Source: Opitutaceae bacterium (GTDB lineage: Bacteria > Verrucomicrobiota > Verrucomicrobiia > Opitutales > Opitutaceae). From it: 11,201 bases of DNA. The notes below the pieces were generated by a model. It did no database searches, was not told the origin of the DNA, and saw only the letters and a list, made by a program, of their open reading frames with translations. Location of the stretch: the NCBI GenBank assembly GCA_029979145.1, contig JAPOIC010000049.1, forward strand, positions 1 through 11,201, read 5' to 3'. The position numbers and the translations under genes were made by a program. Positions 7,147-11,201 of the stretch are shown here, in pieces (the first letter of the stretch is position 1; every line of letters begins with the position of its first letter).

Positions 7147-8021
7147 GATTTCGCGGCCGGCGCCCGGCGCCAGGCGCGGGGCGTGACCCCAAAGGCACGG
7201 CGGAACTGCGTGCTGAAATGCTGCGAGGAGCTGAAGCCGTATTGCAGCGCCACCGTCGTGACGTCAAAGGCCGGCTGCCGGAGGGTGTTGCGCGCCGACT
7301 CCAGCCGCAGCTGCAGGTGGTAGGCGGCGGGGGTCATGCCGACCTCGCGGCGAAACTGGGTGCAAAAATGCGGCACGCTCCGCGCCGTGGCCACGGCGGC
7401 GAGATCCGCCAACGGGAGCCGGCTCTGCAAATTCTGGCGCAAGAACGCCACGGCCTTTTGGACGCCGTAGGAGTAAGGCAGGTGCGGCTCGGGCTCCCCG
7501 CCCGCGCCCAGCGCCAGCGTGTCCAGGCGTTGCTCGAGCAGGGTCACAAACATTTGCAGGCAGGCGGTGATCGCCTCCGTGCGCCGGGCGCGTGGGGTCA
7601 CGATTTGGCGCATCAGGCTGCGCAGCACCGGCTCCACTTCATCGGCTCCGGGCACCAGCCGCGGCTGCTCGCGCTTGAGCCGGGCCGCCAGCCGCCGGCC
7701 TTCGGGGCTGAGCTTGGCCAGATCGAGCCCGAGCCAGAGGTGCAGGTTCTCCGGGTTGTGCTTCGCGCCGGTGCCATGGCTTTCCCGCGGGTAGGCGATG
7801 TAAAGTTCGCCCATGCGTTGCACGGTCGTCTCGCCCGCCGCGCGCCATGACGCCTCGCCGCGCGAGAGGTAAAGAAACTCAAAACCCGTGTGCGCATGCG
7901 GCTTCAGGTTGTGGCCCTCACAGCACAGCGCCTCGCCGCAATGTGTCAGCTCCGGCAGGTCATCCACGGGGTTCTCGTAGGCAAAGCCGCTGATGATCTG
8001 GGGGTCGCGCAGGACGTGCAT
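7143..8021 (-). CDS. AraC-family transcriptional regulator with cupin-type sensor domain
   Basis: A 292-residue protein. The N-terminal half (about 25-105) is an AraC-type cupin sensor with the histidine-bearing KPHAHTGFEFLYLSRGE and a G-x-x-x-I-x-Y-P-R-E-S-H segment. A linker is followed by a double helix-turn-helix (about 185-285) ending in the AraC signature (ALQYGFSSSQHFSTQFRRAFGVTPRAWR). Such proteins usually sense a small molecule and activate a nearby gene. The obvious target is the divergent PhyH gene 140 bases away. It lies on the same strand and 45 bases upstream of arsR, but arsR has its own promoter, so a link to arsenic is not implied. The ATG at 8021 has a GAG-type purine stretch upstream. 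The effector cannot be predicted. Confidence 0.92.
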   Translation of the reverse strand: MHVLRDPQIISGFAYENPVDDLPELTHCGEALCCEGHNLKPHAHTGFEFLYLSRGEASWRAAGETTVQRMGELYIAYPRESHGTGAKHNPENLHLWLGLDLAKLSPEGRRLAARLKREQPRLVPGADEVEPVLRSLMRQIVTPRARRTEAITACLQMFVTLLEQRLDTLALGAGGEPEPHLPYSYGVQKAVAFLRQNLQSRLPLADLAAVATARSVPHFCTQFRREVGMTPAAYHLQLRLESARNTLRQPAFDVTTVALQYGFSSSQHFSTQFRRAFGVTPRAWRRAPAAKS

Positions 8022-8161
8022 GGGGCGAGAGCCGACCGTGTTCTGTGCGGTTTATTTTTGCGAGTGTAATTTTTTATACAAACTCCCGAAACGCGGTGAA
8101 CGCCGGCGCGGCCAGTTTTCGGCTAGGCTGGTGCCGTCAATTCGCAACCCGGTTTCGTCCT
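8022..8161. promoter_or_regulatory. Divergent promoter region of araC-type and phyH genes
   Basis: A 140-base intergenic region with a striking AT-rich island at 8050-8083 in otherwise GC-rich DNA. For the minus-strand regulator, TTCACC (plus 8095-8100) and TATAAA (plus 8073-8078) are 16 bases apart and form a plausible promoter. For the plus-strand PhyH gene, TATACA at 8075-8080 is a possible -10 without a good -35, as expected for an activator-dependent promoter. The two -10 candidates overlap, so the promoters may compete. No clear AraC half-site repeat was found. Confidence 0.45.
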
Positions 8162-8980
8162 ATGCCTACTACCACCTCCTCCCATCAGCTCTCTCAGGAG
8201 CAAAAAAAATTCTATCATGAAAACGGCTACCTGCTCGGCCTGCCCCCGATCTACACTCGTGAGGAAATGGCCGGCCTTAACGCCGAGCTGCCCAACCTGC
8301 TCGCTCTGCTCAAGCCGGGCGAAACCACCAAGGACATCCGCGAGTGGCACGAGAACAGCACCTACCTTTACGAGATCTGCATGAACCCGAAGATCCTCGA
8401 CCTCGTCGAGGGTGTGCTCGGGCCCAACTTCTACTGCTGGGCGAGCAACTTCTTCATCAAGGACCCGCACAGCCTGTCGACGGTCGGCTGGCATCAGGAC
8501 TCCTATTACTGGCCGATGGCGCCCAACAACTCCGTCACCGTCTGGCTGGCGTTTGACGACGTCGACGCCGAAAACGGCGCGATGAAGCTCATCCCGGGTT
8601 CGCACCTCGGCGGCATCATCAAGCATCGCAAGTCAGAGCAGACTGATTCCGTGCTCACGCTCGAGCTCGAGGACGGCTCGGACTTCTCCGCCGACAGCGC
8701 CGTGCAGTTCTGCATGAAGGCCGGCGAGTGCTCCCTGCACGACGACCGCGCCATCCACGGCTCGATGGCCAACCCGTCCAGCCGCCGCCGCGCCGGCCTG
8801 ACCATCCGCTACTCCGGCACGAACGTGAAGAACGACCTCTCGGTGAATCCGAATTTCAAGATCTACCTCTGCCGTGGTGTCGACGAGTTCAAGTTCAACC
8901 CCGTCGGCGTGCCCCCCACGCAGCGCTACGGCCGCCCGGCCTTCAAGCCCGTCAGCAACGAAGAAGCGGGCAAGAGCTGA
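8162..8980 (+). CDS. Phytanoyl-CoA dioxygenase (PhyH) family protein, AraC-linked
   Basis: A 272-residue PhyH-family Fe(II)/2-oxoglutarate oxygenase. The HxD motif is H111-Q-D113 (GWHQDSYYW), the distal histidine is H199 (DDRAIHGSMANPS) and R208-R210 follow for 2-oxoglutarate binding. The core PGSH motif (IPGSHLGG, about 144-151) is also present. It is only distantly similar to the other PhyH protein at 47-820: the motifs are shared but most of the sequence is not, so this is not a recent duplication. The ATG at 8162 is preferred; the frame is open to 8045, but the extension crosses the AT-rich promoter island. It is divergent from an AraC regulator, its likely activator, and followed by a palindromic terminator. 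The substrate is unknown. Confidence 0.92.
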   Translation: MPTTTSSHQLSQEQKKFYHENGYLLGLPPIYTREEMAGLNAELPNLLALLKPGETTKDIREWHENSTYLYEICMNPKILDLVEGVLGPNFYCWASNFFIKDPHSLSTVGWHQDSYYWPMAPNNSVTVWLAFDDVDAENGAMKLIPGSHLGGIIKHRKSEQTDSVLTLELEDGSDFSADSAVQFCMKAGECSLHDDRAIHGSMANPSSRRRAGLTIRYSGTNVKNDLSVNPNFKIYLCRGVDEFKFNPVGVPPTQRYGRPAFKPVSNEEAGKS

Positions 8981-9001
8981 GCCTGGGCCGATTTGATTGA
9001 C

Positions 9002-9033
9002 TATAGGGCGGTGTCGCTGACCCCGCCTTTTCC
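9002..9033 (+). terminator. Palindromic terminator behind the second PhyH gene
   Basis: GGCGGTGT (9007-9014), 5-base loop, ACCCCGCC (9020-9027): an 8-bp stem with one T/C mismatch, followed by TTTTCCTTT. It begins 21 bases after the PhyH stop and points the same way as the gene. Core and TATAGGG flank match the element at 1-33, read in its gene's direction. Beyond it, the convergent nth gene ends at 9051. Confidence 0.7.
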
Positions 9034-9050
9034 TTTCCCGCAACCGGCCT

Positions 9051-9722
9051 TCACTTTCGCGTCTTCACCGCGCGTTTCCGCTCGGGGAAGAGCGTGCGAC
9101 AGATCTCGCACACGGTGCCGTCACAGCCGCGCGCGGTGCAGTGCTCGCGACCGTAGAAAATAATGCGCAGGTGCAGCGAGTTCCAGTGCTCGCGCGGGAA
9201 GAGTTTTTTCAAGTCCGCCTCGGTCTGCTCCACGCTGCGTCCGTTGGAAAGTTTCCAGCGCTGGGCGAGCCGGTGGATATGCGTGTCGACGGGAAAGGCC
9301 GGCACACCAACGGCCTGCGCCATCACGACCGACGCGGTCTTGTGCCCCACCCCTGGCAAAGCCTCGAGCTCCGCAAAGGTCCGCGGCACCTCGCCGCCGT
9401 GTTGTTCTATCAAGATTTTTGACAGTCCCGCGATGGCCTTGGCCTTCTGCGGTGACAGCCCGCAGGGGCGGATGATCGCTTGGATTTTCGCCACTGGCAC
9501 CCGGGCCATCGCGGCGGGGTTGTTGGCCACGGCCCAAAGGTGCGGTGTGACCTCGTTGACCCGTTTGTCAGTGCACTGCGCCGAAAGGAGCACCGCCACG
9601 AGGAGCGTGTAGGCGTCTCGGTGGTCAAGCGGCACGGGCGTCTCCGGGTAGAGTTCCGCCAGCCGCCGGTCGATCCAGGCGGCCCGCTCGACCCGGGTAC
9701 AAAACGGCTTGGTGCGATCCAT
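9051..9722 (-). CDS. nth: Endonuclease III (DNA glycosylase/AP lyase)
   Basis: A 223-residue protein of usual family length. It removes oxidised pyrimidines from DNA and cuts the abasic site in base-excision repair. The helix-hairpin-helix is LPGVGHKTA (122-130) with catalytic lysine K128, and the catalytic aspartate is D146 (FPVDTHIHRL). The N-terminal substrate-pocket segment LLSAQCTDKRVN is conserved. A C-terminal iron-sulfur-type cysteine cluster is present (C195, C200, C205, C208), but its spacing is C-x4-C-x4-C-x2-C rather than the classical C-x6-C-x2-C-x5-C. It is divergent from gcvP with a 105-base gap and convergent with the PhyH gene. Its leader contains a terminator-like hairpin at 9729-9749. 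Confidence 0.95.
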   Translation of the reverse strand: MDRTKPFCTRVERAAWIDRRLAELYPETPVPLDHRDAYTLLVAVLLSAQCTDKRVNEVTPHLWAVANNPAAMARVPVAKIQAIIRPCGLSPQKAKAIAGLSKILIEQHGGEVPRTFAELEALPGVGHKTASVVMAQAVGVPAFPVDTHIHRLAQRWKLSNGRSVEQTEADLKKLFPREHWNSLHLRIIFYGREHCTARGCDGTVCEICRTLFPERKRAVKTRK

Positions 9723-9728
9723 GGCGGC

Positions 9729-9749
9729 AAAAAGCCCGGCTTCCCGGGC
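9729..9749 (-). terminator. Terminator-like hairpin in the nth leader
   Basis: On the minus strand GCCCGG (plus 9744-9749), loop GAAG, CCGGGC (plus 9734-9739) is followed directly by TTTTT (plus 9729-9733) and 6 bases later by the nth ATG. Stem plus T-run is the shape of an intrinsic terminator, but here it sits in a 5' leader. It may attenuate nth or block transcription arriving antisense from the gcvP side. Confidence 0.5.
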
Positions 9750-9827
9750 GAAAACAAACCCTTAATTGGCGCCGCCCCGTCCAAATCGCGGTTGCGCCGC
9801 CCCGGGCCCGGCCTAGCGTCGGGCGCC

Positions 9828-11201
9828 ATGCCTTCCCCTCGCGACCTCTTGGCCCCGCTCGACCGTTTTGAACGCAGGCACACCGGATCCCCCTCCCCCG
9901 AGCTCGCCATAATGTTGCGCACCACCGGGTTCGATTCGCTCGACGCCTTGACCGACGCGGCGGTCCCCGCCCCCATCCGCCTGCCCCGCCCGCTCAACCT
10001 TCCGGCGGCCGCCGGCGAATCCGCCGCCCTCGGCGAGCTCCGCGCCATCGCCGCGCAAAACCAAGTCTTCCGCAGCTTCATCGGCCTCGGCTACCACGAC
10101 ACCGCCGTGCCCGGCGTCATCCAGCGCAACATCCTGGAAAACCCCGGCTGGTATACCGCCTACACGCCCTACCAATCCGAAATTTCGCAGGGCCGGCTTG
10201 AAGCGCTGTTGAATTTCCAGACGGTCGTCACCGACCTGACCGGACTCGAGATCGCCAACGCGTCGATCCCCGACGAAGGCACCGCCGCCGCGGAGGCCAT
10301 GATGATTTGCCACCGCATCAAGCTCGGCGGGCGACCTGATCCAAGCGTGTTCTTCGTCTCGGAAAACTGCCACCCGCAGACGATCGACATCGTCCGCACC
10401 CGCGCCACGCCGCTCGGCGTGGTCGTGGTGGTCGGCGACCACCGCACCTACGATTTTGCCGGCAAGGTCTTCGGCGTGCTCGTGCAGTATCCCGACACCA
10501 CCGGCAGCATCCACGACTTCACCGAGTTCTTCACCAAGGCCCACGATGCCGGCGCGCTCTGCGTCGCCGCGACCGACCTCCTCGCGCTCACGCTGCTCAA
10601 GCCACCGGGCGAGTTTGGCGCGGACGTCGCCGTCGGCTCCGCCCAGCGTTTCGGCGTGCCGCTTGGCTACGGTGGCCCGCACGCCGGTTTCCTCGCCACG
10701 CGCGACGCGCACAAACGCCAGATGCCCGGCCGCTTGGTCGGCGTTTCCAAGGACGCGCAGGGCAACCCCGCAATGCGCCTCGCGCTCGGCACGCGCGAGC
10801 AGCACATCCGCCGCGACAAGGCCACGTCGAACATCTGCACCGCCCAGGTGCTGCTCGGCGTGATGGCGTCGATGTATGCCGTCTACCACGGTCCGTCGGG
10901 TCTCAAGCGCAGCGCCCAACGCGTGCGCCTCCTCACCCAGTTGCTCGCCCGGGGCCTCACTGCCCTCGGCGCCAGGGTCAACGCCGAGCCCGTGTTCGAC
11001 ACGCTCACCATCAGCAACGTCGCCGCCGAGCGCGTGCACGCCGCCGCCGCCGCGCGCAAGATCAACCTCCGCCGCATTGACGACTACACCGTCGGCATCG
11101 CGCTGGACGAGGTCGCGACCGTGGCCGAGGTCGAGACCGTGCTGTCGTTCTTTGGTGAGACCAAACTACCCGACGCGGACGACGTCGAACTCACCTACGG
11201 C
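9828..11201 (+). CDS. gcvP: Glycine dehydrogenase (decarboxylating), P-protein, N-terminal half (cut by window edge)
   Basis: From the ATG at 9828 the frame runs 458 codons without a stop to the window edge. This is about half of the roughly 950-residue fused P-protein. The P-protein is the PLP enzyme of the glycine cleavage system: it decarboxylates glycine and passes the aminomethyl group to the H-protein lipoyl arm. Recognisable blocks are RRHTG near residue 17 (family RHIGP), GLGYHDTAVPGVIQRNILENP, WYTAYTPYQSEISQGRLEAL, DEGTAAAEAM (from residue 149), FGVPLGYGGPHAGF, GRLVGVSKDAQGNPAMRLAL and REQHIRRDKATSNICTAQ. The N-terminus and the region near residue 355-385 are of the fused type, not the split GcvPA type. 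The PLP-binding lysine lies in the missing C-terminal half. The start has only a weak GGGCG upstream. No glycine riboswitch is visible. Confidence 0.96.
   Translation, partial: MPSPRDLLAPLDRFERRHTGSPSPELAIMLRTTGFDSLDALTDAAVPAPIRLPRPLNLPAAAGESAALGELRAIAAQNQVFRSFIGLGYHDTAVPGVIQRNILENPGWYTAYTPYQSEISQGRLEALLNFQTVVTDLTGLEIANASIPDEGTAAAEAMMICHRIKLGGRPDPSVFFVSENCHPQTIDIVRTRATPLGVVVVVGDHRTYDFAGKVFGVLVQYPDTTGSIHDFTEFFTKAHDAGALCVAATDLLALTLLKPPGEFGADVAVGSAQRFGVPLGYGGPHAGFLATRDAHKRQMPGRLVGVSKDAQGNPAMRLALGTREQHIRRDKATSNICTAQVLLGVMASMYAVYHGPSGLKRSAQRVRLLTQLLARGLTALGARVNAEPVFDTLTISNVAAERVHAAAAARKINLRRIDDYTVGIALDEVATVAEVETVLSFFGETKLPDADDVELTYG

Noticed and set aside
9723..9827. Possible glycine riboswitch before gcvP
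   Set aside because: Only 105 bases are available, with no tandem aptamer-like conserved cores. The only structure seen is the hairpin oriented toward nth.
9813..11039. 408-codon minus-strand frame opposite gcvP
   Set aside because: The plus strand encodes an unmistakable P-protein through the same bases; the minus frame is a Gly/Ala/Val-rich shadow.

Overview
The window is GC-rich, densely coded DNA. It most resembles a chromosomal segment of a Verrucomicrobiota bacterium of the Opitutaceae type (Opitutus/Lacunisphaera-like). This is an inference from gene style: a GH78-like glycosidase, an AraC/PhyH pair, and a small GIY-YIG gene next to a tRNA. No marker gene fixes the taxonomy. Nine complete protein genes, one partial gene (gcvP, running off the right edge) and one tRNA are supported. 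No insertion sequence, CRISPR array or phage gene was seen.

Layout, left to right. (1) 1-3801 is a carbohydrate or organic-acid cluster. It has a PhyH-type Fe(II)/2-oxoglutarate dioxygenase (minus), a divergent alpha-L-rhamnosidase-like GH78 protein (plus), and a mandelate-racemase-type enolase-superfamily enzyme (minus) whose 3' end overlaps the GH78 gene. (2) 3923-4514 holds tRNA-Val(CAC), about 260 bases of non-coding DNA rich in inverted repeats, and a small GIY-YIG nuclease-like gene. (3) 4522-7097 (minus) is a compact arsenate-resistance operon, arsR-gapdh-arsJ. Its promoter, with a dyad operator, can be read just upstream. (4) 7143-8980 is an AraC-family regulator (minus) divergent from a second PhyH-family dioxygenase (plus). 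(5) 9051-11201 is endonuclease III (nth, minus) divergent from the glycine decarboxylase P-protein (gcvP, plus, incomplete).

How the genes work together. The clearest functional unit is the ars operon. The GAPDH is expected to make 1-arseno-3-phosphoglycerate from arsenate and glyceraldehyde-3-phosphate, ArsJ exports it, and ArsR represses the operon. No arsC or acr3 is in the window. The left cluster looks like accessory plant-polysaccharide or sugar-acid metabolism, but its substrates cannot be read from sequence. The AraC/PhyH pair looks like a regulator and its target.

The most interesting non-coding signals are five. A palindrome with the same consensus sits behind both PhyH genes. An inverted-repeat and tRNA-D-arm-like stretch lies before the GIY-YIG gene. 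The ars operator overlaps its promoter. An intrinsic-terminator-like hairpin lies inside the nth leader. A stable UACG-loop hairpin lies just behind tRNA-Val.
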